DNA of 23,474 nucleotides from Phycisphaerae bacterium (lineage in GTDB: Bacteria > Planctomycetota > Phycisphaerae > JAAYCJ01). The notes under the pieces were generated by a model that had not been told where the DNA came from, did not search any database, and worked only from the letters and a program-made list of their open reading frames with translations. Shown in pieces: positions 8,351 to 16,800 of the stretch; position 1 is the stretch's first letter, and every line of letters starts with the position of its first letter. The position numbers and the translations under genes are program-made. The DNA is taken from positions 1 to 23,474 of the forward strand of contig JAAZAW010000325.1 of the NCBI GenBank assembly GCA_012514125.1. Direction: 5' to 3'.

Positions 8351-8384
8351 CTTCATCTTCCATCTTCCAACTTCCAACTTCTCC
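8351..8384 (-). repeat. Iterated GAAGTTGGAAG repeat directly after the pdhC stop
   Basis: In the pdhC direction, the TGA is followed immediately by GGAGAAGTTGGAAGTTGGAA and then further GGAAGATG iterations. It is the longest copy of a word also found at the ends of purF, pdhB, pdhA and the first ACT gene. Confidence 0.6.
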
Positions 8385-9590
8385 TCAATACATCTCATGA
8401 ATCGGATGTTCCATCATCACCTTAAGGTCGTGCAAAAAAGCTGCCCCTACCGCTCCATCGATCAGCCGATGATCACACGAAAGCGTCAGCTTCGCCACCG
8501 AATGAATTTCCACCTCATCCCGATCATTCACCACAGGCATCCGCCGAATCTCCCCTACCGCCAGAATCGCCGACCCCGGCGGATTGATAATCGCCGTAAA
8601 TTCCTCTATCCCCATCGATCCCAGATTCGTAATCGTAAAAGTCGCGTTCTGATGATCTTCCGCCCCAAGCCGATTCTCCTTTGCCTTAGCTACAAGCGTC
8701 TTAATCTCCGCGTCAATCGCCCGAACCCCTTTCGCCGTGCAATTTCTCACCACCGGCGCCCGTAAGCCTTCCTCCACCGCCACCGCCAAACCCATATCCA
8801 CACTGCCATGCCGAAGAATCTTACCATCCGACCACGTCGAATTGATCATCGGATGCCGCCGAATCGTCTGGGCCGCAAATTTCATCAAATACGCATTGAG
8901 TGAAATCTTATCGTCCTTCCCCCAATGCTCGTTATAGTAACGGCGAGCTTCGATAATCGTATCCATCCTCACCGAAACCTTCAGATAATAATGCGGTGCC
9001 GAAAATTTCGACTCCACCATAAGCTTCGCTATCGCGCTCCGCAACCCCGATGCCTCAAGAACCTCATCCTTCGCCTCCCCTTCCTCCGCCTTTCGCCCCT
9101 GTCCGTCCTGAATCGCCTTATCGACATCCGCCGCCACCACTCTTCCCTTAGGCCCGCTCCCTTTCAACCTGCAAATATCGATTCCCGCCGCCTTCGCCTT
9201 CGTCCTCGCCATCGGTGACGACAAAACCTTCTCCTCGGGCTTTGTTGTCTCCTCCTTTTCTTCTTTTTCCGCCTCTTTCGTCTCCTGTTCCCCGGTCTCT
9301 GCCTTTTCATGCTCCACAGGCCGCATCAACATTTCCTCATCGATCTTTTCCCCTTCTTCGCCCAGAATCCCGATCGTTTCCTCCACCTCTGCCTCACCGC
9401 CTTCCGGAACCACGATCTTAAGCAGTGTCCCTTCCTGCATCGATGTATAATCCATTACTGCCTTATCCGTCTCCACCTCCGCCACCACTTCTCCCGCAAC
9501 GATCTTATCCCCCTCCTGTTTCTTCCACTTAACGATTCTCCCCTTCTCCATCGTCGGCGAAAGCGCCAGCATCACCATTTTTTCCGCCAT
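8385..9590 (-). CDS. pdhC: Dihydrolipoamide acetyltransferase, E2 of pyruvate dehydrogenase
   Basis: This 401-residue protein is the core acyltransferase of a 2-oxo acid dehydrogenase complex and moves acetyl groups from lipoamide to CoA. An N-terminal lipoyl domain covers about residues 1-80, with lipoylated K43 in ETDKA. A Glu/Lys-rich flexible linker runs to about 122, then a peripheral-subunit-binding domain (about 123-160). The C-terminal catalytic domain ends with DHRLIDG at 373-379, where H374 and D378 are catalytic. There is a single lipoyl domain. It is the last gene of the operon with E1-beta and E1-alpha. GGGGAGAG precedes the ATG at 9590. The E3 partner is not in the window. A branched-chain or acetoin complex is less likely but not excluded. 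Confidence 0.9.
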   Translation of the reverse strand: MAEKMVMLALSPTMEKGRIVKWKKQEGDKIVAGEVVAEVETDKAVMDYTSMQEGTLLKIVVPEGGEAEVEETIGILGEEGEKIDEEMLMRPVEHEKAETGEQETKEAEKEEKEETTKPEEKVLSSPMARTKAKAAGIDICRLKGSGPKGRVVAADVDKAIQDGQGRKAEEGEAKDEVLEASGLRSAIAKLMVESKFSAPHYYLKVSVRMDTIIEARRYYNEHWGKDDKISLNAYLMKFAAQTIRRHPMINSTWSDGKILRHGSVDMGLAVAVEEGLRAPVVRNCTAKGVRAIDAEIKTLVAKAKENRLGAEDHQNATFTITNLGSMGIEEFTAIINPPGSAILAVGEIRRMPVVNDRDEVEIHSVAKLTLSCDHRLIDGAVGAAFLHDLKVMMEHPIHEMY

Positions 9591-9690
9591 GATTTCTCTC
9601 CCCGGTGCGACAGCACCCTATAAATCCCAATATTCAATACCCTCTTCTCCCAATTTTCTTCGCTTCCTGGCGTCCTTAGCATCTTGACGG

Positions 9691-10680
9691 TCACTCTCTT
9701 TCTCTTCCCAACTTCCATCCCCTCACCGCCCGAACAATCTTCTCCACCGACGGCACAACCGCCGACTCCAGCCGATGATTATACGGCATCGGCACATCTT
9801 CCAAACTCACCACCTCCACCGGCGCATCAAGCCGATCAAAGCACCGGTTCGACACCATCTGTCCCACCTGCGACCCCACACTGCACACAGGCCACGATTC
9901 ATCCACCACCACGCACCGATTCGTCTTCATCACCGACCGCACCAGTGTCTCCGAATCCATAGGCCGCAAACTCCGCAAATCCACAACATCCGCCTCGATG
10001 CCTTCCCCCGCCAGCACCTCCGCCGCCTCCATGACAATCTTCATAGGCCGCCCGAAAGACACAATCGTCACATCCCGCCCTTCACGCCTCACCGCCGCCT
10101 GCCCGATCGGAACAACATATTCCTCCTCCGGCACATCCCCTTTCCAGTTATACATCATCTCCCCTTCCAACACGATCACCGGATTATCGTCCCGAATCGC
10201 CGACTTGAGCAACCCTTTCGCATCGTAAGGCGTACTCGGACACACCACCTTCAATCCCGGCACATGCGTATAAAACGCCGCCACATTATGCGAATGCTGA
10301 GCCGCCAGATATTCCGCCGGCCCGTTAGGACCACGAAAAACAATCGGCAGCGTAAATTGCCCGCCCGACATATACCGCATCGTCGCCGCGTTATTCACAA
10401 TCTGGTCCATTGCCAGAAAAGCAAAATTCCACGTCATAAATTCAACGATAGGCCTCAGTCCCGCCATGGCCGCCCCAATCCCGACTCCCGCAAATCCCGC
10501 TTCGGTTATCGGCGTATCCACCACCCGCATGTCCCCATATTTCTCCCAGAGTCCCATGCTGACCTTATACGCCCCGTTATATCTCGCCACTTCCTCCCCC
10601 ATCAAAAAAACTCGCTCATCGCGTTCCATCTCCTCGTCGATCGCCTGCCGAACCGCCTCACGATAAGTCATCTCCGCCAT
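9691..10680 (-). CDS. pdhB: Pyruvate dehydrogenase E1 component, beta subunit
   Basis: This 329-residue subunit pairs with E1-alpha to form the thiamine-diphosphate-dependent decarboxylase. It starts with MAEMTYREAVRQAIDEEM and has the family hallmarks MGEEVARYNGAYKVS, DTPITEAGFAGVGIGAA and QHSHN. The C-terminal transketolase-like domain contains VDLRSLRPMD and the typical EDVPMPYN. AAGGGGA lies a few bases before the ATG. The gene is 183 bases downstream of pdhA and 100 bases upstream of pdhC. The last residues, GWKLGRERE, are encoded by a copy of the AAGTTGGGAAG repeat word, so the native C terminus may have been altered by the repeat. Confidence 0.92.
   Translation of the reverse strand: MAEMTYREAVRQAIDEEMERDERVFLMGEEVARYNGAYKVSMGLWEKYGDMRVVDTPITEAGFAGVGIGAAMAGLRPIVEFMTWNFAFLAMDQIVNNAATMRYMSGGQFTLPIVFRGPNGPAEYLAAQHSHNVAAFYTHVPGLKVVCPSTPYDAKGLLKSAIRDDNPVIVLEGEMMYNWKGDVPEEEYVVPIGQAAVRREGRDVTIVSFGRPMKIVMEAAEVLAGEGIEADVVDLRSLRPMDSETLVRSVMKTNRCVVVDESWPVCSVGSQVGQMVSNRCFDRLDAPVEVVSLEDVPMPYNHRLESAVVPSVEKIVRAVRGWKLGRERE
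9704..9716 (-). repeat. GGAAGTTGGGAAG repeat word inside the pdhB 3' end
   Basis: The word reads GGAAGTTGGGAAG in the coding direction and forms the final codons of pdhB, ending ten bases before its TGA. The flanking downstream spacer (9658-9690) also has a low-complexity word, TAAGGACGCCAGGAAGCGAAG-like, of the sort often dispersed in genomes. Confidence 0.45.
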
Positions 10681-10792
10681 AACATCCCCTTATCTCTATA
10701 TCGTCACATAAGGTTCTTTATATCTTTATATAAGATTGCCCACCATCTTCTCTCTTATTGGCTCTTCGCACTTCAATTTCTCTTCTATCTTC

Positions 10793-10812
10793 ATTCCCGC
10801 GAAGGCGGAAAT
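10793..10812. repeat. dRS3-like dispersed repeat between pdhA and pdhB
   Basis: The sequence ATTCCCGCGAAGGCGGAAAT fits the pattern ATTCCC-N8-GGGAAT with one mismatch (GGAAAT). This is the core of a widespread imperfect-palindrome repeat first described as dRS3 in Neisseria and common in other genomes. It lies in the 183-base pdhA-pdhB spacer and can form a GC-rich hairpin in the transcript. Confidence 0.6.
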
Positions 10813-10840
10813 CCAGAAACAACTCCAGTCGTTTGACGAT

Positions 10841-10863
10841 CTTCTTCCAACTTCCTCTTCCCG
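10841..10863 (-). repeat. GGAAGTTGGAAG repeat directly after the pdhA stop
   Basis: In the pdhA direction the TGA is followed by CGGGAAGAGGAAGTTGGAAG. It carries the same core word as the copies at 4890, 8351, 9704 and 21399. Confidence 0.55.
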
Positions 10864-11826
10864 TCAAACCATCAAATCCTCATACATCGCCTCAAGCGCC
10901 GGCTCCGGGCTTTCTTCCGCAAATTTCACTGCCTTTGCCACGACGCTTTTAATCTCCTCATCCATCTTCTTAAATTCCTCTTCCCCCATCGTCCCATCCT
11001 TGAGCATCTGCGCCTTCAAAAATAAAATCGGATCGTGTTTCTTCTGCGCCTCAAGTTCTTCCTGCGTCCGGTACTTCGCCGGATCGGTCATCGAATGCCC
11101 CAGATACCGATATGTCTTCATCTCCAGCAAACTCGGTAGCCCTTTTTCCTTCGCCAACGCCGCCGCCTTCCGGGTCGCCTCAAACACCTTCACCACATCC
11201 ATCCCATCCACCTGCTCGCCGGGAATTTTATATGCGCACCCCTTGCTCGCCAGGTTCCCCACTGCCGACACACGATTAAAATGCGTCCCCATCCCGTACT
11301 GATTATTCTCCACAATATACACCACAGGCAGCTTCCATATCTTCGCCATATTCAAACTTTCATGAAAAACTCCCTGGTGAATCGCCCCATCCCCGAAGAA
11401 ACACAACACGCATCCTTCTTCGTTCAAATACTTGATCTTCACCGCCACCCCCGTCGCGATGGGAATATGCGCCCCCACAATCCCATTGCCGCCCAAGAAA
11501 TGCCGCTTTGCATCAAAAAAATGCATCGACCCGCCCTTGCCCTTCGAGCATCCCGTGGCCTTGCCCAAAAGCTCCGCCATCAAGACCTCAGGCTCCATCC
11601 CCACCGCCAGCGCATGCCCATGATCCCGATACGCCGTCAACACATAATCCTTCGTTAAATCGATCGCCGCAATCGCCCCCACCGCCACCGCTTCCTGCCC
11701 GATATACAAATGGCAAAATCCCCCGATCTTCCGCAATCCGTAAAGCTGGGCCGACTTTTCCTCAAACCGCCGAATCAGCAGCATCTGCTCCAGCAACTTC
11801 CTGAAAAATTCCCCGCGATCATTCAT
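10864..11826 (-). CDS. pdhA: Pyruvate dehydrogenase E1 component, alpha subunit
   Basis: This 320-residue subunit binds thiamine diphosphate and decarboxylates pyruvate with E1-beta. The TPP motif starts with GDGAIHQG at 145-152 and ends with ENN at 173-175. KGKGGSMHFFD near 96-105 and YRYLGHSMTDPAKYR near 243-257 are typical of the PDH-type alpha chain. The start at 11826 is preferred: AAGGAG at 11832-11837 is five bases upstream, and the extra 15 residues from an ATG at 11871 would lie inside the preceding gene. The start overlaps the end of the PNPOx-like gene by eight bases (ATGAATGA), implying translational coupling. Confidence 0.93.
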   Translation of the reverse strand: MNDRGEFFRKLLEQMLLIRRFEEKSAQLYGLRKIGGFCHLYIGQEAVAVGAIAAIDLTKDYVLTAYRDHGHALAVGMEPEVLMAELLGKATGCSKGKGGSMHFFDAKRHFLGGNGIVGAHIPIATGVAVKIKYLNEEGCVLCFFGDGAIHQGVFHESLNMAKIWKLPVVYIVENNQYGMGTHFNRVSAVGNLASKGCAYKIPGEQVDGMDVVKVFEATRKAAALAKEKGLPSLLEMKTYRYLGHSMTDPAKYRTQEELEAQKKHDPILFLKAQMLKDGTMGEEEFKKMDEEIKSVVAKAVKFAEESPEPALEAMYEDLMV

Positions 11827-12289
11827 GCCCGCTCCTTTCCCCCTCACCAAAGCGCACCGTCTCCCGGACATCTTTCATAGGCTCATACCAGACCCCGTCC
11901 TCCAGAACCGTTTCCAACACCACGCACTCCTCCGGATTCACGTTCACCCGCCACGCCATCCGGAGCCGCCGCCCCATCTGCTCAAAAACCTCCATCTTCA
12001 GCGACGCCGACTCGACAATATTCACCTTCCCCCGGAGCACCACCACCCGATCCAGATTACGGGACTGAATCATCCATTGAACCTGCGGATTGTTCCGAAG
12101 CTGTCGAACCTTCGCCGATTTCTCCGAAGTAATCGCAAACAAACACCCCCGACGCCCCTTCATCGTCCCCGGTGTCATCCACCGCATCACAGGCCGTCCC
12201 TGCTCGTCGATTGTGGCAAGAATTCCGGTTTTCGCATCCGCCAGCAACTCATCCACCCTCGCCAGCAGGGAATCTTCCGTTTGAGCCAT
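11819..12289 (-). CDS. Pyridoxamine 5'-phosphate oxidase-like (FMN-binding split barrel) protein
   Basis: This 156-residue protein resembles the PNPOx-like split-barrel family, including the general stress protein 26 group. The N-terminal part has ILATIDEQGRPVMRWMTPGT, the strand pattern that binds FMN or another flavin, followed by KSAKVRQLRNNPQVQW and VVLRGKVNIV. No transmembrane segment is seen. It is the first gene of the pdh operon, with its own promoter candidate upstream and GGGAGGA before the ATG. The eight-base overlap with pdhA means it is co-translated with the dehydrogenase. True pyridoxamine-phosphate oxidase activity is unlikely at this length; a flavin, heme or redox sensing role is possible but unproven. 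Confidence 0.75.
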   Translation of the reverse strand: MAQTEDSLLARVDELLADAKTGILATIDEQGRPVMRWMTPGTMKGRRGCLFAITSEKSAKVRQLRNNPQVQWMIQSRNLDRVVVLRGKVNIVESASLKMEVFEQMGRRLRMAWRVNVNPEECVVLETVLEDGVWYEPMKDVRETVRFGEGERSGHE

Positions 12290-12306
12290 TTTGGATTCCT
12301 CCCATG

Positions 12307-12319
12307 CGCAATGCTTGCG
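12307..12319. promoter_or_regulatory. Candidate operator CGCAA-N3-TTGCG
   Basis: A perfect 5-bp inverted repeat, CGCAA tgc TTGCG, lies just downstream of the predicted transcription start of the pdh operon. Related half-sites CGCAAG (12352-12357) and TGCAAG (12363-12368) occur around its -35. The clustering around one promoter suggests a repressor site, but no regulator gene is adjacent. Confidence 0.4.
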
Positions 12320-12327
12320 TAATTACC

Positions 12328-12356
12328 ATAATAATCATTAACCGCTATTAACGCAA
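12328..12356 (-). promoter_or_regulatory. Sigma-70-type promoter of the PNPOx-pdhABC operon
   Basis: On the minus strand, TTGCGT (12351-12356) and TATTAT (12328-12333) are separated by exactly 17 bases. Transcription would start near 12321, giving a leader of roughly 30 bases with GGGAGGA before the ATG at 12289. The -35 overlaps one of two direct repeats GCAAGAAC (12353-12360 and 12364-12371). Confidence 0.6.
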
Positions 12357-12371
12357 GAACGTTGCAAGAAC
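12353..12371. repeat. Direct repeat GCAAGAAC x2 over the pdh -35 region
   Basis: The word GCAAGAAC occurs at 12353-12360 and 12364-12371, an 11-base period, which places both copies on the same face of the helix. Its overlap with the predicted -35 box suggests a regulator-binding site. The function is inferred only from position. Confidence 0.4.
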
Positions 12372-12497
12372 TTTGACATTCACCCTAATTCGATCGTTAT
12401 AACACTTGAAACTAACGATTCAAATCCAATGCCCGACACGCTCTCTTTTGTTGAAGAGGTAAAACTTTCCCCCGCTTTTAGAGATAATGGAAGGTTA

Positions 12498-13490
12498 TTA
12501 TCCTTTAATCATATTGAGCCGGTGGAGTATAGGGGTAATGTCGCTTACGCCGTAACTGCAAATTTGATTTTTGCCGTTTTTCTTTGCCTGGTAAAGTGCC
12601 TGGTCGGCTTGTTCCAGAATTTCTTCCCAGGAGAGAACGGCGTTTTCTTTGGTACACGCGGTCGCACCGATACTGATGGTGACTTTTTCATCGATTCCCT
12701 TCGGATGGACCAGCCCCTGGTTAAAAACGGTTTGGCAGAGGCGATATCCGGTTGAAATCGTTCCTTCCCTGTTCTGTGCGGGCAACAGAACGACAATTTC
12801 CTCACCGCCGTATCGAAAGGCTTCATCGGCCTGTCGAAGGACATTTTTAATGATCTCCGCGATGTTACGGAGAACCTCATCGCCGGCCTGATGTCCGAAC
12901 GTATCGTTATACTGTTTGAAAAAATCCACATCGCACATGAGCATGCCGTACTGCTGGCCATAGCGGATGAATTGTCCATGAACCCGTTCGATGGTTTCAT
13001 GAAAACTATGACGGTTGGCGATTTTCATCAGCGGATCGATGCGGGCCAGTTCCTCAAGTTTACTATTGAGAGACTGCAACTGTGTGTTTTTGACGGCCAG
13101 CTCTTTTTCGAGTGTGACCACGCGCAGCGCCGCTTTGATTCGCAATTGAAGTTCCTGCGGATTAAACGGTTTGCGGACATAATCGTCGGCGCCGGATTCC
13201 AGTCCTTCGAGGACGTCGTTCTGATCGTCACGGGCCGTCAGAAGAATGGTATAGATGTAGCTGCCGAAACGGGCACTGCGGATTTTACGACACAATTCGA
13301 TACCGTTCATTCTCGGCATCATCCAGTCGATGATCACGAGTGAAGCGGCATTTTCCTGCAAAATTTCCCAGGCTTCCCAGCCGTCGGACGCAACGAGTAA
13401 TTCGCCCTTCCAGGTCTGTTGAATCAGTCTCTGGAGTATCTTGCGGGAAATCGGATCATCATCGGCGATGAGTATTTTAATATCGTTCAT
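12498..13490 (-). CDS. Response regulator with REC and GGDEF (diguanylate cyclase) domains
   Basis: This 330-residue protein has an N-terminal receiver domain (about 1-120) with acidic pair D10/D11, phosphoacceptor D55 in IIDWMMP, T85 and K107. A helical linker (about 122-150) joins it to a GGDEF domain (about 150-320) that should make cyclic-di-GMP from two GTP. The signature is GGEEI at 228-232 rather than GGEEF, a mild variant expected to keep activity. RQAD at 219-222 is an RxxD inhibitory site, so product feedback is likely. The ATG at 13490 lies ten bases after the hybrid kinase stop, with AGGAAA upstream, so the two are an operon. It is the likely final acceptor of the phosphorelay. 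Confidence 0.93.
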   Translation of the reverse strand: MNDIKILIADDDPISRKILQRLIQQTWKGELLVASDGWEAWEILQENAASLVIIDWMMPRMNGIELCRKIRSARFGSYIYTILLTARDDQNDVLEGLESGADDYVRKPFNPQELQLRIKAALRVVTLEKELAVKNTQLQSLNSKLEELARIDPLMKIANRHSFHETIERVHGQFIRYGQQYGMLMCDVDFFKQYNDTFGHQAGDEVLRNIAEIIKNVLRQADEAFRYGGEEIVVLLPAQNREGTISTGYRLCQTVFNQGLVHPKGIDEKVTISIGATACTKENAVLSWEEILEQADQALYQAKKNGKNQICSYGVSDITPILHRLNMIKG

Positions 13491-13500
13491 GAGTTTCCTG

Positions 13501-13881
13501 TTATTGTTGGGAGTAAAGATTTTCCGGTTGTTTCATGAATTCATCCAGTTCCCTGAGTTGAGCGTTCAATTTATCCAGAAGATCCCTGGTGTTGTCGAGT
13601 TGCCGGTTTTTCCCGCAGAGTTCGAGTTCCAGAGCGGTTTGAGTAATCGATTCAGCGCCAAGATTGGCAGAGGCCCCTTTGATACTGTGTGCTTCACGAG
13701 TCAACACTTCCAGGTTCTGATCGTCGATGGCCTGGACAATGTTCCGGATCTGAGTTTTTGAGAAACTCAGAAACTCCGCGAGCATTTCACCCAGAAATTC
13801 CTTATCGCCGCCGCATCGTTCCAGGGCATCGGCGAAGTTGATGAGGGAGGAACCGATTTGTTTTTTTTCAGATTCACTCAT
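13501..13881 (-). CDS. Possible independent HPt protein from an internal start
   Basis: Within the hybrid kinase frame, ATG at 13881 (residue M1288) is preceded by a perfect AAGGAG at 13888-13893 with six bases of spacing. This is a better ribosome site than the one before the full-length start. The product would be a 126-residue free phosphotransfer protein with the conserved H1352 (residue 65 of the short form). It starts exactly at the end of the low-complexity linker. This is an inference from the ribosome site; the reading frame is continuous with the kinase. Confidence 0.45.
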   Translation of the reverse strand: MSESEKKQIGSSLINFADALERCGGDKEFLGEMLAEFLSFSKTQIRNIVQAIDDQNLEVLTREAHSIKGASANLGAESITQTALELELCGKNRQLDNTRDLLDKLNAQLRELDEFMKQPENLYSQQ

Positions 13882-16800
13882 TGTTTGCTCCTTGTCTTGA
13901 TTTTCAGGTACTCTGTTGAAACCTTTTGAATGATTGGGTCGCCGGGACCGTGGTCGCTGAGCGTGTCGAACGGGTTGAATCGACTCGACGTCTCCGGCGG
14001 ACGGCTCGTCGCCCGGATCGCGGGCCAAGCTGGATACCTTTTTGACGGAATGATTTTTTAACGACGTCCATTTATGGATCGCTTCGACCAACGCCTTGGG
14101 ATGAATGGGCTTGGTCAGATAATCGTCCATACCTGCCTGGAGACATTTTTCGCGATCGCCCTGCATGGCGTGAGCGGTCATGGCGAGGATGGGAATCGAT
14201 TTCCAGGGTTTATCGGATTGCCGAATCGCGGCGGTGGCTTCAAAGCCGTCCATTTCGGGCATCTGGACATCCATAAGAACGATATCATAGGTATTCTTTT
14301 GAATCGCCTCGATCGCTTCGCGGCCATTGACCGAGGCATCGACGATAAACCCCGCCTTGGTTAAGACGATCGTGGCGAGTTTCCGATTTACCGGATTATC
14401 TTCCGCCAGGAGGACTCGAATGGACTTCTCATCACCGCGAGGTTCAGTCACGGTGCTTTTGTCTTCAACGACAACAGGAGATTCAAGATTGTCGCATTTA
14501 AAGAGATCGCTCATCAATTTGAGCAACAGCGAAAACTTGACCGGTTTGGACAGGTGGAATTCACATCCCAGACGTTTCAATTCCCTGACGTCGTTCTCCA
14601 GCCCCAGGGAACTCATTGTAATCACTTTGCATGGAGCGAGACGCGGATCGTTTTTGATTCGTCGGAGAATATCCCTGCTATCGAGGCCCGGCATTCGGGA
14701 ATCGAGCAATACCATCTGATAAGGGCGTCCTTCCTGATCGGCTTTTTTCAACTCTTCAAGGGCATCATTGCCGTTATGAACGAGATGAACCTCGGCGCAA
14801 GTTTTCCCCGCGAGGGTGTTGCGCAGGACCTGGCCGTTGCGAACATTGTCTTCCGCCACCAGAATTCGAAGTTTTTTGATGGTATCGCAGGAAATATCGT
14901 AAGATTGTTCGCCCGGATCGGCAGAACGTTTACCGAAGACCGCGGTAAACCAGAAGGTGCTTCCTTTTCCGGGTTCGCTTTCCACACCGATCTGCCCGTT
15001 CATCATTTCGACAAGCCGTTTTGAAATCGCAAGTCCCAGACCGGTTCCGCCGAATTTCCGAGTGGTCGAACCATCGGCCTGGATGAATTTTTCGAAGATA
15101 CGCTGCTGTTTATATTTTGGAATTCCAATACCGGTGTCACGAATTTTAAACAGGACGGTGACGTGGTCTTCGGTTTCTTCCTGGAGGGTGGCTTGAAGAT
15201 CGACCTCGCCGGATTCGGTGAATTTAATCGCGTTACCCGTCAGGTTAAGGATGATCTGCCTAAGCCGAACGTCGTCGCCTATCAGATGCAGCGGGACAGC
15301 AGGATCGATTTCGAAGATCAATTCAAGGTTGGCCTTGGGCGTTCTTGCGATAAGGATGTCCGAGACCGATTCGAAGAGTTCTTCCAGATTGAATTTATCG
15401 GGGCAAAGTTCGAGTTTACCTGCTTCGATTTTTGAAACGTCGAGGATGTCATTGATCAGGTCCAGCAGGGAGTTGGCACTGTTGGCGATGGTGCAGACAT
15501 AATCGCGTTGCTCCGCGTTGAGCTTGGTATTCTTGAGCAATTCGCTCATTCCGATGATACCGTTCATCGGTGTGCGAATTTCGTGGGACATATTGGCGAG
15601 AAATTCACTCTTGGCTTTGCTGGCGGCAAGGGCTTCTTCGCGTGCCGATACAAGGTCGGTGATATCGACAACATTCAGGAGCGCGCCGCGATAAGTACCG
15701 TTTTGTGTAATGGGCTGGACGCGAAGGGTGAAATACCGATCTCCGATCTGTCGGTACACGACCACGGGAGTACAATCGCCAGCATGGAAGAGGGTGAAGA
15801 TCGTCTGGATTTTATCGTATCCGATTTTAGGACTGATGGTATAAAGGGACTGCCCGATAGCCGAGACGGCATCGACATTGAAATTCCGGGAAAAATAAGG
15901 ATTGATTTCGAGAATGGTTTCATTCTGATCGACCATGACGATTCCCTCTTCCATTCCCTCGATCATGGAACGAAGTTTGAGGGCTTCGACCTCGGCGACT
16001 TCTCGCGCTTTGACGAGTTCGGTGATATCCACAAACGATTCAAGCCCGATCTTATCGCCGAGTTCGTTTTGGGTGGAACGGGCGTTTTTAATCACCGTGA
16101 GCACTCTGCCGTCGATGGTTTTGACTTGGCAATGCTGCTGATAAACGTGATCGGCTTGCTCATTGTTGTTGAATAACTGACATTGTTCTTTGCTGCACTG
16201 TTGACATTTCAGCACATCCCAGCAGTGAAGACCGAGAATATCTTCATCCTTATAGCCTGTGATTTCGGTGAACGCGTCGTTGATGGTTCGGATGATCCGT
16301 TGCTCATCCACGGTGAAAATAGCCGTCACCGCGGTATCCAGAACGACGTTCAGGAACCGTTCGCGAGTTTCCGCCTGCTGCTTGGCCGACTCGGTTTCGG
16401 TTACGGCGTTCAGCAGGGCCTGCTCGCTTTCGACACGTTCGGTGATATCCCGGCAGATACCGCGATGCCCCATATATTTATTGTTCTTGACGATGGGAAC
16501 GCCGTTGGTCAGCAGACAGACCCGGGTGCCATCCTTGCGAAAGTTCCAATTCACCATATCCATAAAAGGCGAGCGGGTGGAAATGTAGCGATCCATCTCT
16601 TCCATAACCTGATCGACATCCTCTGGAACGACAAAAGAATAGATTTTTTTACCTTCAATTTCTTCGGAGGAATATCCCAGGATACTTTCATGCCGACCTG
16701 AGATATAGGTAATGACGCCGTTGGCGTCCGTTTCCCACACGATCTCAGCCATAGCGCGGACAAGAATTCTGAATCGTTTTTCCGAGTCACGAGTTTTTTC

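Noticed and set aside
9775..10836. 353-residue His/Arg-rich plus-strand frame across pdhB
   Set aside because: It is an antisense shadow of a well-supported gene; its His/Arg richness follows from the C-rich plus strand.
11827..11871. Longer pdhA start at 11871
   Set aside because: It lies inside the preceding gene, has no better ribosome site, and adds residues atypical for the family.
12290..12497. DnaA boxes at the skew switch
   Set aside because: I searched for TTATNCACA-type words by eye and found none convincing, so I do not call an origin.
12420..12497. Terminator after the REC-GGDEF gene
   Set aside because: Only a weak GATAAT/ATTATC pairing with no U tract was visible.
15508..16176. 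222-residue plus-strand frame within the kinase gene
   Set aside because: It is antisense to PAS domain coding sequence with no family resemblance.
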